64,000 bases of DNA from Petrolisthes cinctipes (taxonomy: Eukaryota > Arthropoda > Malacostraca > Decapoda > Porcellanidae), in assembly GCA_033782935.1 (NCBI GenBank), contig JAWQEG010000082.1, positions 930,001-994,000 on the forward strand. Reading direction: 5' to 3'. How positions within the stretch are numbered: position 1 is the stretch's first letter; every line of letters begins with the position of its first letter. Under the pieces are notes generated by a model that did no database searches, was not told the origin of the DNA, and saw only the letters and a program-made list of their open reading frames with translations. A program made the translations under genes and the position numbers. This document shows positions 51,448 through 63,849 of this stretch, piece after piece.

Positions 51448-53265
51448 TACTCCGTGTTAGAGTATTTTCAAAATACATGCTCAAAACATACTGAAAATCG
51501 ATCTTTTAGGTGCACAAAAGTCGATATGTGCATGCATCTTCAGTACCCGTTTATATCTCAAATTCAGGCTCAAAACACCCGAAAATTCAATATTTTGGGG
51601 TCCCAGAAGCAATCTGTACATGCCTACTCAGTGCTAGAATATTTTCAAAATATAGGCTAAAAACATGCTAAAAATCGATCTTTTAGGTGCCAAAAAGTCG
51701 ATATCTCAAATTCAGTCCCAAAACACCCGAAAATTCGATATTTAGGGGTCCCAGAAGCGATCTGTACATGCCTACTCCGTGTTAGAGTATTTTCAAAATA
51801 CATGCTCAAAACATACCGAAAATCGATCTTTTAGGTGCACAAAAGTCGATATGTGCATGCATCTTCAGTACCCGTTTATATCTCAAATTCAGGCTCAAAA
51901 CACCCGAAAATTCAATATTTTGGGGTCTTAGAAGCAATCTGTACATGCCTACTCAGTGTTAGAGTATTTTCAAAATACAGGCCCAAAACATGCTGAAAAT
52001 CGATATTTTAAATGCCCAAAGTCAATATGTGCATGTATCTTCTGTACCCGTTTATATCTCAAATTCAGGCTCAAAACACCCGAAAATTCAATATTTTGGG
52101 GTCCCAGAAGCAATCTGTACATGCCTACACAGTGCTAGAATATTTTCAAAATATTGGCTAAAAACATGCTAAAAATCGACATTTTAGGTGCCAAAAAATC
52201 GATATCTCAAATTCAGTCCCAAAACACCCGAAAATTCGATATTTAGAGGTCCCAGAAGGTATCTGTACATGCCTACTCCGTGTTAGAGTATTTTCAAAAT
52301 ACAGGCCAAAAACATACTGAAAATCGATCTTTTAGGTGCCCAAAAGTCGATATGTGCATGCATCTTCTGTACCCGTTTATATCTCAAATTCTGGCCCTAA
52401 ACACCCGAAAATTCGATATTTTGGGGTCCCAGAAGCGATCTGTACATGCCTACTCCGTGTTAGAGTATTTTCAAAATTCAGGCCCAAAACATGCTGAAAA
52501 TCGATATTTTTGGTGCCCAAAGTCAATATGTGCATGTATCTTCTGTACCCGTTTATATCTCAAATTCAGGCTCAAAACACCCTAAAATTCAATATTTTGG
52601 GGTCCCAGAAGCAATCTGTACAGTGCTAGAATATTTTCAAAATATAGGCTAAAAACATGCTAAAAATCGATCTTTTAGGTGCCAAAAAGTCGATATCTCA
52701 AATTCAGTCCCAAAACACCCGAAAATTCGATATTTAGGGGTCCCAGAAGCGATCTGTACATGCCTACTCCGTGTTAGAGTATTTTCAAAATACATGCTCA
52801 AAACATACTGAAAATCGATCTTTTAGGTGCACAAAAGTCGATATGTGCATGCATCTTCAGTACCCGTTTATATCTCAAATTCAGGCTTAAAACACCCGAA
52901 AATTCAATATTTTGGGGTCCCAGAAGCAATCTGTACATGCCTACTCAGTGTTAGAGTATTTTCAAAATACAGGCCCAAAACATGCTGAAAATCGATATTT
53001 TTGGTGCCCAAAGTCAATATCTGCATGTATCTTCTGTACCCGTTTATATCTCAAATTCAGGCTCAAAACACCCGAAAATTCAATATTTTGGGGTCCCAGA
53101 AGCAATCTGTACATGCCTACACAGTGCTAGAATATTTTCAAAATATAGGCTAAAAACATGCTAAAAATCGACATTTTAGGTGCCAAAAAATCGATATCTC
53201 AAATTCAGTTCCAAAACACCCGAAAATTCGATATTTAGAGGTCCCAGAAGGTATCTGTACATGCC
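51448..53265 (+). repeat. Short mixed stretch after the 13-monomer HOR
   Basis: Blocks 1'-3 (51448), 1'-2'-3' (51773), 1-2-3 with the 10-bp deletion (52274), 1'-2'-3' (52765). The 51773 and 52274 blocks keep markers of the preceding HOR ('gggtcttagaagc', 'aaaatattggct', 'caccctaaaattc'). The 52765 block has a 2' with 'atatttttggtgccc' of type 2 and 'aatatctgc'. Confidence 0.85.
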
Positions 53266-54268
53266 TACTCCGTGTTAGAGTATTTTCAAAATACAGGCCA
53301 AAAACATACTGAAAATCGATCTTTTAGGTGCCCAAAAGTCGATATGTGCATGCATCTTCTGTACCCTTTTATATCTCAAATTCTGGCCCTAAACACCCGA
53401 AAATTCGATATTTTGGGGTCCCAGAAGCGATCTGTACATGCCTACTCCGTGTTAGAGTATTTTCAAAATTCAGGCCCAAAACATGCTGAAAATCGATATT
53501 TTTGGTGCCCAAAGTCAATATGTGCATGTATCTTCTGTACCCGTTTATATCTCAAATTCAGGCTCAAAACACCCGAAAATTCAATATTTTGGGGTCCCAG
53601 AAGCAATCTGTACATGCCTACACAGTGCTAGAATATTTTCAAAATATAGGCTAAAAACATGCTAAAAATCGACATTTTAGGTGCCAAAAAATCGATATCT
53701 CAAATTCATTCCCAAAACACCCGAAAATTCGATATTTAGAGGTCCCAGAAGGTATCTGTACATGCCTACTCCGTGTTAGAGTATTTTCAAAATACAGGCC
53801 AAAAACATACTGAAAATCGATCTTTTAGGTGCCCAAAAGTCGATATGTGCATGCATCTTCTGTACCCGTTTATATCTCAAATTCTGGCCCTAAACACCCG
53901 AAAATTCGATATTTTGGGGTCCCAGAAGCGATCTGTACATGCCTACTCCGTGTTAGAGTATTTTCAAAATACATGCTCAAAACATACTGAAAATCGATCT
54001 TTTAGGTGCACAAAAGTCGATATGTGCATGCATCTTCAGTACCCGTTTATATCTCAAATTCAGGCTCAAAACACCCGAAAATTCAATATTTTGGGGTCCC
54101 AGAAGCAATCTGTACATGCCTACACAGTGCTAGAATATTTTCAAAATATAGGCTAAAAACATGCTGAAAATCGACATTTTAGGTGCCAAAAAATCGATAT
54201 CTCAAATTCAGTTCCAAAACACCCGAAAATTCGATATTTAGAGATCCCAGAAGCGATCTGTACATGCC
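53266..54268 (+). repeat. Partial unit preceding the 1,828-bp HOR (1,003 bp)
   Basis: Order 1-2-3' (501) and 1-1'-3' (502). It corresponds to the first six monomers of the 1,828-bp unit and shares 'gtaccctttta' with the first type 1 of the following copy. Confidence 0.85.
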
Positions 54269-56096
54269 TACTCCGTGTTAGAGTATTTTCAAAATACAGG
54301 CCAAAAACATACTGAAAATCGATCTTTTAGGTGCCCAAAAGTCGATATGTGCATGCATCTTCTGTACCCTTTTATATCTCAAATTCTGGCCCTAAACACC
54401 CGAAAATTCGATATTTTGGGGTCCCAGAAGCGATCTGTACATGCCTACTCCGTGTTAGAGTATTTTCAAAATTCAGGCCCAAAACATGCTGAAAATCGAT
54501 ATTTTTGGTGCCCAAAGTCAATATGTGCATGTATCTTCTGTACCCTTTTATATCTCAAATTCAGGCTCAAAACACCCGAAAATTCAATATTTTGGGGTCC
54601 CAGAAGCAATCTGTACATGCCTACACAGTGCTAGAATATTTTCAAAATATAGGCTAAAAACATGCTAAAAATCGACATTTTAGGTGCCAAAAAATCGATA
54701 TCTCAAATTTATTCCAAAAACACCCGAAAATTCGATATTTAGAGGTCCCAGAAGGTATCTGTACATGCCTACTCCGTGTTAGAGTATTTTCAAAATACAG
54801 GCCAAAAACATACTGAAAATCGATCTTTTAGGTGCCCAAAAGTCGATATGTGCATGCATCTTCTGTACCCGTTTATATCTCAAATTCTGGCCCTAAACAC
54901 CCGAAAATTCGATATTTTGGGGTCCCAGAAGCGATCTGTACATGCCTACTCCGTGTTAGAGTATTTTCAAAATACATGCTCAAAACATACTGAAAATCAA
55001 ACTTTTAGGTGCACAAAAGTCGATATGTGCATGCATCTTCAGTACCCGTTTATATCTCCAATTCAGGCTCAAAACACCCGAAAATTCAATATTTTGGGGT
55101 CCCAGAAGCAATCTGTACATGCCTACACAGTGCTAGAATATTTTCAAAATATAGGCTAAAAACATGCTGAAAATCGACATTTTAGGTGCCAAAAAATCGA
55201 TATCTCAAATTCAGTCCCAAAACACCCGAAAATTCGATATTTTCGGGTCCCAGAAGCGATCTGTACATGCCTACTCCGTGTTAGAGTATTTTCAAAATTC
55301 AGGCCCAAAACATGCTGAAAATCGATATTTTTGGTGCCCAAAGTCAATATGTGCATGTATCTTCTGTACCCGTTTATATCTCAAATTCAGGCTCAAAACA
55401 CCCGAAAATTCAATATTTTGGGGTCCCAGAAGCAATCTGTACATGCCTACTCAGTGCTAGAATATTTTCAAAATATAGGCTAAAAACATGCTAAAAATCG
55501 ATCTTTTAGGTGCCAAAAAGTCGATATTTCAAATTCAGTCCCAAAACACCCGAAAATTCGATATTTAGGGGTCCCAGAAGCGATCTGTACATGCCTACTC
55601 CGTGTTAGAGTATTTTCAAAATACATGCTCAAAACATACTGAAAATCGATCTTTTAGGTGCACAAAAGTCGATATGTGCATGCATCTTCAGTACCCGTTT
55701 ATATCTCAAATTCAGGCTCAAAACACCCGAAAATTCAATATTTTGGGGTCCCAGAAGCAATCTGTACATGCCTACTCAGTGTTAGAGTATTTTCAAAATA
55801 CAGGCCCAAAACATGCTGAAAATCGATATTTTAGATGCCCAAAGTCAATATCTGCATGTATCTTCTGTACCCGTTTATATCTCAAATTCAGGCTCAAAAC
55901 ACCCGAAAATTCAATATTTTGGGGTCCCAGAAGCAATCTGTACATGCCTACACAGTGCTAGAATATTTTAAAAATATAGGCTAAAAACATGCTAAAAATC
56001 GACATTTTAAGTGCCAAAAAATCGATATCTCAAATTCAGTCCCAAAACACCCGAAAATTCGATATTTAGAGGTCCCAGAAGGTATCTGTACATGCC
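54269..56096 (+). repeat. 11-monomer HOR (1,828 bp), copy 1
   Basis: Order 1-2-3' (501), 1-1'-3' (502), 2-3 (324), 1'-2'-3' (501). Markers: 'tatctccaattcagg' in 1', 'aatttattcc' or 'attcattccc' in 3', and a 3' to 2 junction with a type 1-like tail. This copy has 'gtaccctttta' in both its first type 1 and type 2, and 'gatattttcgggtcc' near 55240. Confidence 0.88.
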
Positions 56097-57925
56097 TACT
56101 CCGTGTTAGAGTATTTTCAAAATACAGGCCAAAAACATACTGAAAATCGATCTTTTAGGTGCCCAAAAGTCGATATGTGCATGCATCTTCTGTACCCGTT
56201 TATATATCAAATTCTGGCCCTAAACACCCGAAAATTCGATATTTTGGGGTCCCAGAAGCGATCTGTACATGCTTACTCCGTGTTAGAGTATTTTCAAAAT
56301 TCAGGCCCAAAACATGCTGAAAATCGATATTTTTGGTGCCCAAAGTCAATATGTGCATGTATCTTCTGTACCCGTTTATATCTCAAATTCAGGCTCAAAA
56401 CACCCGAAAATTCAATATTTTGGGGTCCCAGAAGCAATCTGTACATGCCTACACAGTGCTAGAATATTTTCAAAATATAGGCTAAAAACATGCTAAAAAT
56501 CGACATTTTAGGTGCCAAAAAATCGATATCTCAAATTCATTCCCAAAACACCCGAAAATTCGATATTTAGAGGTCCCAGAAGGTATCTGTACATGCCTAC
56601 TCCGTGTTAGAGTATTTTCAAAATACAGGCCAAAAACATACTGAAAATCGATCTTTTAGGTGCCCAAAAGTCGATATGTGCATGCATCTTCTGTACCCGT
56701 TTATATCTCAAATTCTGGCCCTAAACACCCGAAAATTCGATATTTTGGGGTCCCAGAAGCGATCTGTACATGCCTACTCCGTGTTAGAGTATTTTCAAAA
56801 TACATGCTCAAAACATACTGAAAATCGATCTTTTAGGTGCACAAAAGTCGATATGTGCATGCATCTTCAGTACCCGTTTATATCTCCAATTCAGGCTCAA
56901 AACACCCGAAAATTCAATATTTTGGGGTCCCAGAAGCAATCTGTACATGCCTACACAGTGCTAGAATATTTTCAAAATATAGGCTAAAAACATGCTGAAA
57001 ATCGACATTTTAGGTGCCAAAAAATCGATATCTCAAATTCAGTCCCAAAACACCCGAAAATTCGATATTTTGGGGTCCCAGAAGCGATCTGTACATGCCT
57101 ACTCCGTGTTAGAGTATTTTCAAAATTCAGGCCCAAAACATGCTGAAAATCTATATTTTTGGTGCCCAAAGTCAATATGTGCATGTATCTTCTGTACCCG
57201 TTTATATCTCAAATTCAGGCTCAAAACACCCGAAAATTCAATATTTTGGGGTCCCAGAAGCAATCTGTACATGCCTACTCAGTGCTAGAATATTTTCAAA
57301 ATATAGGCTAAAAACATGCTAAAAATCGATCTTTTATGTGCCAAAAAGTCGATATCTCAAATTCAGTCCCAAAACACCCGAAAATTCGATATTTAGGGGT
57401 CCCAGAAGCGATCTGTACATGCCTACTCCGTGTTAGAGTATTTTCAAAATACATGCTCAAAACATACTGAAAATCGATCTTTTAGGTGCACAAAAGTCGA
57501 TATGTGCATGCATCTTCAGTACCCGTTTATATCTCAAATTCAGGCTCAAAACACCCGAAAATTCAATATTTTGGGGTCCCAGAAGCAATCTGTACATGCC
57601 TACTCAGTGTTAGAGTATTTTCAAAATATAGGCCCAAAACATGCTGAAAATCGATATTTTAGATGCCCAAAGTCAATATGTGCATGTATCTTCTGTACCC
57701 GTTTATATCTCAAATTCAGGCTCAAAAACACCCGAAAATTCAATATTTTGGGGTCCCAGAAGCAATCTGTACATGCCTACACAGTGCTAGAATATTTTCA
57801 AAATATAGGCTAAAAACATGCTAAAAATCGACATTTTAGGTGCCAAAAAATCGATATCTCAAATTCAGTCCCAAAACACCCGAAAATTCGATATTTAGAG
57901 GTCCCAGAAGGTATCTGTACATGCC
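56097..57925 (+). repeat. 11-monomer HOR (1,828 bp plus 1), copy 2
   Basis: Same order at an offset of 1,828 bp. One extra A in 'ctcaaaaacaccc' near 57724 makes it 1,829 bp. Its first type 1 has 'tatatatcaaattc', a marker shared with the type 1 monomers at 57926 and 58918 but not with copy 1. Confidence 0.88.
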
Positions 57926-60900
57926 TACTCCGTGTTAGAGTATTTTCAAAATACAGGCCAAAAACATACTGAAAATCGATCTTTTAGGTGCCCAAAAGTC
58001 GATATGTGCATGCATCTTCTGTACCCGTTTATATATCAAATTCTGGCCCTAAACACCCGAAAATTCGATATTTTGGGGTCCCAGAAGCGATCTGTACATG
58101 CCTACTCCGTGTTAGAGTATTTTCAAAATTCAGGCCCAAAACATGCTGAAAATCGATATTTTTGGTGCCCAAAGTCAATATGTGCATGTATCTTCTGTAC
58201 CCGTTTATATCTCAAATTCAGGCTCAAAACACCCGAAAATTCAATATTTTGGGGTCCCAGAAGCAATCTGTACAGTGCTAGAATATTTTCAAAATATAGG
58301 CTAAAAACATGCTAAAAATCGATCTTTTAGGTGCCAAAAAGTCGATATCTCAAATTCAGTCCCAAAACACCCGAAAATTCGATATTTAGGGGTCCCAGAA
58401 GCGATCTGTACATGCCTACTCCGTGTTAGAGTATTTTCAAAATACATGCTCAAAACATACTGAAAATCGATCTTTTAGGTGCACAAAAGTCGATATGTGC
58501 ATGCATCTTCAGTACCCGTTTATATCTCAAATTCAGGCTCAAAACATCCGAAAATTCAATATTTTGGGGTCCCAGAAGCAATCTGTACATGCCTACTCAG
58601 TGTTAGAGTATTTTCAAAATACAGGCCCAAAACATGCTGAAAATCGATATTTTAGATGCCCAAAGTCAATATCTGCATGTATCTTCTGTACCCGTTTATA
58701 TCTCAAATTCAGGCTCAAAACACCCGAAAATTCAATATTTTGGGGTCCCAGAAGCAATCTGTACATGCCTACACAGTGCTAGAATATTTTCAAAATATAG
58801 GCTAAAAACATGCTAAAAATCGACATTTTAAGTGCCAAAAAATCGATATCTCAAATTCAGTCCCAAAACACCCGAAAATTCGATATTTAGAGGTCCCAGA
58901 AGGTATCTGTACATGCCTACTCCGTGTTAGAGTATTTTCAAAATACAGGCCAAAAACATACTGAAAATCGATCTTTTAGGTGCCCAAAAGTCGATATGTG
59001 CATGCATCTTCTGTACCCGTTTATATATCAAATTCTGGCCCTAAACACCCGAAAATTCGATATTTTGGGGTCCCAGAAGCGATCTGTACATGCCTACTCC
59101 GTGTTAGAGTATTTTCAAAATTCAGGCCCAAAACATGCTGAAAATCGATATTTTTGGTGCCCAAAGTCAATATGTGCATGTATCTTCTGTACCCGTTTAT
59201 ATCTCAAATTCAGGCTCAAAACACCCGAAAATTCAATATTTTGGGGTCCCAGAAGCAATCTGTACATGCCTACTCAGTGCTAGAATATTTTCAAAATATA
59301 GGCGAAAAACATGCTAAAAATCGATCTTTTAGGTGCCAAGAAGTCGATATCTCAAATTCAGTCCCAAACACCCGAAAATTCGATATTTAGGGGTCCCAGA
59401 AGAGATCTGTACATGTCTACTCCGTGTTAGAGTATTTTCAAAATACATGCTCAAAACATACTGAAAATCGATCTTTTAGGTGCACAAAAGTCGATATGTG
59501 CATGCATCTTCAGTACCCGTTTATATCTCAAATTCAGGCTCAAAACACCCGAAAATTCAATATTTTGGGGTCCCAGAAGCAATCTGTACAGTGCTAGAAT
59601 ATTTTCAAAATATAGGCTAAAAACATGCTAAAAATCAATCTTTTAGGTGCCAAAAAGTCGATATCTCAAATTCAGTCCCAAAACACCCGAAAATTCGATA
59701 TTTAGGGGTCCCAGAAGCAATCTGTACATGCCTTCTCCGTGTTAGAGTATTTTCAAAATACATGCTCAAAACATACTGAAAATCGATCTTTTAGGTGCAC
59801 AAAAGTCGATATGTGCATGCATCTTCAGTACTCGTTTATATCTCAAATTCAGGCTCAAAACACCCGAAAATTCAATATTTTCTGGTCCCAGAAGCAATCT
59901 GTACATGCCTACACAGTGCTAGAATATTTTCAAAATATAGGCTAAAAACATGCTGAAAATCGACATTTTAGGTGCCAAAAAATCGATATCTCAAATTCAG
60001 TCCCAAAACACAAGAAAATTCGATATTTAGAGGTCCCAGAAGGTATCTGTACATGCCTACTCCGTGTTAGAGTATTTTCAAAATACAGGCCAAAAACATA
60101 CTGAAAATCGATCTTTTAGGTGCCAAAAAGTCGATATGTGCATGCATCTTCTGTACCCGTTTATATCTCAAATTCTGACCCTAAACACCCGAAAATTCGA
60201 TATTTTGGGGTCCCAGAAGGTATCTGTACATGCCTACTCCGTGTTAGAGTATTTTCAAAATACAGGCCAAAAACATACTGAAAATCGATCTTTTAGGTGC
60301 CCAAAAGTCGATATGTGCATGCATCTTCTGTACCCGTTTATATCTCAAATTCAGGCTCAAAACACCCGAAAATTCAATATTTTGGGGTCCCAGAAGCAAT
60401 CTGTACAGTGCTAGAATATTTTCAAAATATAGGCTAAAAACATGCTAAAAATCGATCTTTTAGGTGCCAAAAAGTCGATATCTCAAATTCAGTACCAAAA
60501 CACCCGAAAATTCGATATTTAGGGGTCCCAGAAGCGATCTGTACATGCCTACTCCGTGTTAGAGTATTTTCAAAATACATGCTCAAAACATTCTGAAAAT
60601 CGATCTTTTAGGTGCACAAAAGTCGATATGTGCATGCATCTTCAGTACCCGTTTATATCTCAAATTCAGTCTCAAAACACCCGAAAATTCAATATTTTGG
60701 GGTCCCAGAAGCAATCTGTACATGCCTACACAGTGCTAGAATATTTTCAAAATATAGGCTAAAAACATGCTGAAAATCGACATTTTAGGTGCCAAAAAAT
60801 CGATATCTCAAATTCAGTCCCAAAACACCCGAAAATTCGATATTTAGAGGTCCCAGAAGGTATCTGTACATGCCTACTCCGTGTTAGAGTATTTTCAAAA

Positions 60901-61728
60901 TACAGGCCAAAAACATACTGAAAATCGATATTTTAGGTGCCCAAAAGTCGATATGTGCATGCATCTTCTGTACCCGTTTATATCTCAAATTCTGACCCTA
61001 AACACCTGAAAATTCGATATTTTGGGGTCCCAGAAGCGATCTGTACATGCCTACTCCGTGTTAGAGTATTTTCAAAATTCAGGCCCAAAACATGCTGAAA
61101 ATCGATATTTTTGGTGCCCAAAGTCAATATGTGCATGTATCTTCTGTACCCGTTTATATCTCAAATTCAGGCTCAAAACACCCGAAAATTCAATATTTTG
61201 GGGTCCCAGAAGCAATCTGTACATGCCTACTCAGTGCTAGAATATTTTCAAAATATAGGCTAAAAACATGCTAAAAATCGATCTTTTAGGTGCCAAAAAG
61301 TCGATATCTCAAATTCAGTCCCAAAACACCCGAAAATTCGATATTTAGGGGTCCCAGAAGCGATCTGTACATGCCTACTCCGTGTTAGAGTATTTTCAAA
61401 ATACATGCTCAAAACATACTGAAAATCGATCTTTTAGGTGCACAAAAGTCGATATGTGCATGCATCTTCAGTACCCGTTTATATCTCAAATTCAGTCTCA
61501 AAACACCCGAAAATTCAATATTTTGGGGTCCCAGAAGCAATCTGTACATGCCTACTCAGTGTTAGAGTATTTTCAAAATACAGGCCCAAAACATGCTGAA
61601 AATCGATATTTTAGATGCCCAAAGTCAATATGTGCATGTATCTTCTGTACCCGTTTATATCTCAAATTCAGGCTCAAAACACCCGAAAATTATATATTTT
61701 GGGGTCCCAGAAGCAATCTGTACATGCC

Positions 61729-61904
61729 TACACAGTGCTAGAATATTTTCAAAATATAGGCTAAAAACATGCTAAAAATCGATATTTTTGGTGCACAAAG
61801 TCAATATGTGCATGTATCTTCTGTACCCGTTTATATCTCAAATTCAGGCTCAAAACACCCGAAAATTCAATATTTTGGGGTCCCAGAAGCAATCTGTACA
61901 GTGC
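61729..61904 (+). repeat. Hybrid 3'/2 monomer that contains the 29-bp segment
   Basis: It begins as type 3' ('tacacagtgctagaat', 'ctaaaaacatgct') but continues as type 2 ('gatatttttggtgc', 'gtcaatatgtgcatgtatc', 'cttctgtaccc'). It therefore has a type 3 head without the type 3 deletion. An exchange inside the monomer, between about positions 40 and 55, explains it. Confidence 0.85.
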
Positions 61905-62543
61905 TAGAATATTTTCAAAATATTGGCTAAAAACATGCTAAAAATCGATCTTTTAGGTGCCAAAAAGTCGATATCTCAAATTCAGTCCCAAAACACCCGA
62001 AAATTCGATATTTAGGGGTCCCAGAAGCGATCTGTACATGCCTACTCCGTGTTAGAGTATTTTCAAAATACATGCTCAAAACATACTGAAAATCGATCAT
62101 TTAGGTGCACAAAAGTCGATATGTGGATGCATCTTCAGTACCCGTTTATATCTCAAATTCAGGCTCAAAACACCCGAAAATTCAATATTTTGGGGTCCCA
62201 GAAGCAATCTGTACATGCCTACTCAGTGTTAGAGTATTTTCAAAATACAGGCCCAAAACATGCTGAAAATCGATATTTTAGATGCCCAAAGTCAATATGT
62301 GCATGTATCTTCTGTACCCGTTTATATCTCAAATTCAGGCTCAAAACACCCGAAAATTCAATATTTTGGGGTCCCAGAAGCAATCTGTACATGCCTACAC
62401 AGTGCTAGAATATTTTCAAAATATAGGCTAAAAACATGCTAAATATCGACATTTTAGGTGCCAAAAAATCGATATCTCAAATTCAGTCCCAAAACACCCG
62501 AAAATTCGATATTTAGAGGTCCCAGAAGGTATCTGTACATGCC

Positions 62544-62714
62544 TACTCCGTGTTAGAGTATTTTCAAAATACAGGCCAAAAACATGCTGAAAATCGATAT
62601 TTTTGGTGCCCAAAGTCAATATGTGCATGTATCTTCTGTACCCGTTTATATCTCAAATTCAAACTCAAAACACCCGAAAATTCAATATTTTGGGGTCCCA
62701 GAAGCAATCTGTAC
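62544..62714 (+). repeat. Hybrid 1/2 monomer
   Basis: It begins as type 1 ('tactccgtgttagag', 'caggccaaaaacatg') and switches to type 2 at 'ctgaaaatcgatattttt'. It is followed by a type 3 through the 10-bp-deleted boundary. A private change, 'attcaaactcaaaac', is seen near 62660. Confidence 0.82.
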
Positions 62715-63849
62715 AGTGCTAGAATATTTTCAAAATATAGGCTAAAAACATGCTAAAAATCGATCTTTTAGGTGCCAAAAAGTCGATATCTCAAATTCAG
62801 TCCCAAAACACCCGAAAATTCGATATTTAGGGGTCCCAGAAGCGATCTGTACATGCCTACTCCGTGTTAGAGTATTTTCAAAATACATGCTCAAAACATA
62901 CTGAAAATCGATCTTTTAGGTGCACAAAAGTCGATATGTGCATATATCTTCAGTACCCGTTTATATCTCAAATTCAGGCTTAAAACACCCGAAAATTCAA
63001 TATTTTGGGGTCCCAGAAGCAATCTGTACATGCCTACTCAGTGTTAGAGTATTTTCAAAATACAGGCCCAAAACATGCTGAAAATCGATATTTTAAATGC
63101 CCAAAGTCAATATCTGCATGTATCTTCTGTACCCGTTTATATCTCAAATTCAGGCTCAAAACACCCGAAAATTCAATATTTTGGGGTCCCAGAAGCAATC
63201 TGTACATGCCTAAACAGTGCTAGAATATTTTCAAAATATAGGCTAAAAACATGCTAAAAATCGACATTTTATGTGCCAAAAAATCGATATCTCAAATTCA
63301 GTTCCAAAACACCCGAAAATTCGATATTTAGAGGTCCCAGAAGGTATCTGTACATGCCTACTCCGTGTTAGAGTATTTTCAAAATACAGGCCAAAAACAT
63401 ACTGAAAATCGATCTTTTAGGTGCCCAAAAGTCGATATGTGCATGCATCTTCTGTACCCTTTTATATCTCAAATTCTGGCCCTAAACACCCGAAAATTCG
63501 ATATTTTGGGGTCCCAGAAGCGATCTGTACATGCCTACTCCGTGTTAGAGTATTTTCAAAATTCAGGCCCAAAACATGCTGAAAATCGATATTTTTGGTG
63601 CCCAAAGTCAATATGTGCATGTATCTTCTGTACCCGTTTATATCTCAAATTCAGGCTCAAAACACCCGAAAATTCAATATTTTGGGGTCCCAGAAGCAAT
63701 CTGTACAGTGCTAGAATATTTTCAAAATATAGGCTAAAAACATGCTAAAAATCGATCTTTTAGGTGCCAAAAAGTCGATATCTCAAATTCAGTCCCAAAA
63801 CACCCGAAAATTCGATATTTAGGGGTCCCAGAAGCGATCTGTACATGCC

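Larger units (their letters stand above)
57926..63849 (+). repeat. Right-hand mixed domain
   Basis: Blocks: 1-2-3 (57926), 1'-2'-3' (58417), 1-2-3 (58918), 1'-3 (59418), 1'-3' (59733), 1 (60058), 1/2-tail then 3 (60235), 1'-3' (60550), 1-2-3 (60875), 1'-2' (61376), hybrid 3'/2 then 3 (61729), 1'-2'-3' (62043), hybrid 1/2 then 3 (62544), 1'-2'-3' (62858), 1-2-3 (63359). Blocks 58417-59417 match 55596-56597 at an offset of about 2,821 bp, with shared 'aatatctgc', 'cattttaagtgcc' and 'tatatatcaaattc'. Confidence 0.85.

Noticed and set aside
61729..61904. Undeleted ancestral type 3' monomer
   Set aside because: Its body after the head carries type 2-specific bases ('atatttttggtg', 'gtcaatatg', 'gcatgtatc'), so recombination with type 2 is the simpler explanation.
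110..62628. Minus-strand frames of about 60-75 codons (for example 110-337, 18535-18735, 55156-55356)
   Set aside because: They are reverse complements of the same monomers, present only where hybrid junctions or local variants remove a stop.
60..63748. Many open reading frames of 60-178 codons giving near-identical peptides on the plus strand
   Set aside because: They follow the monomer period, start at GTG or ATG inside the repeat, overlap in several frames, and vary with HOR order and indels. There are no domains and no ribosome-binding or splice context. They are satellite artefacts.
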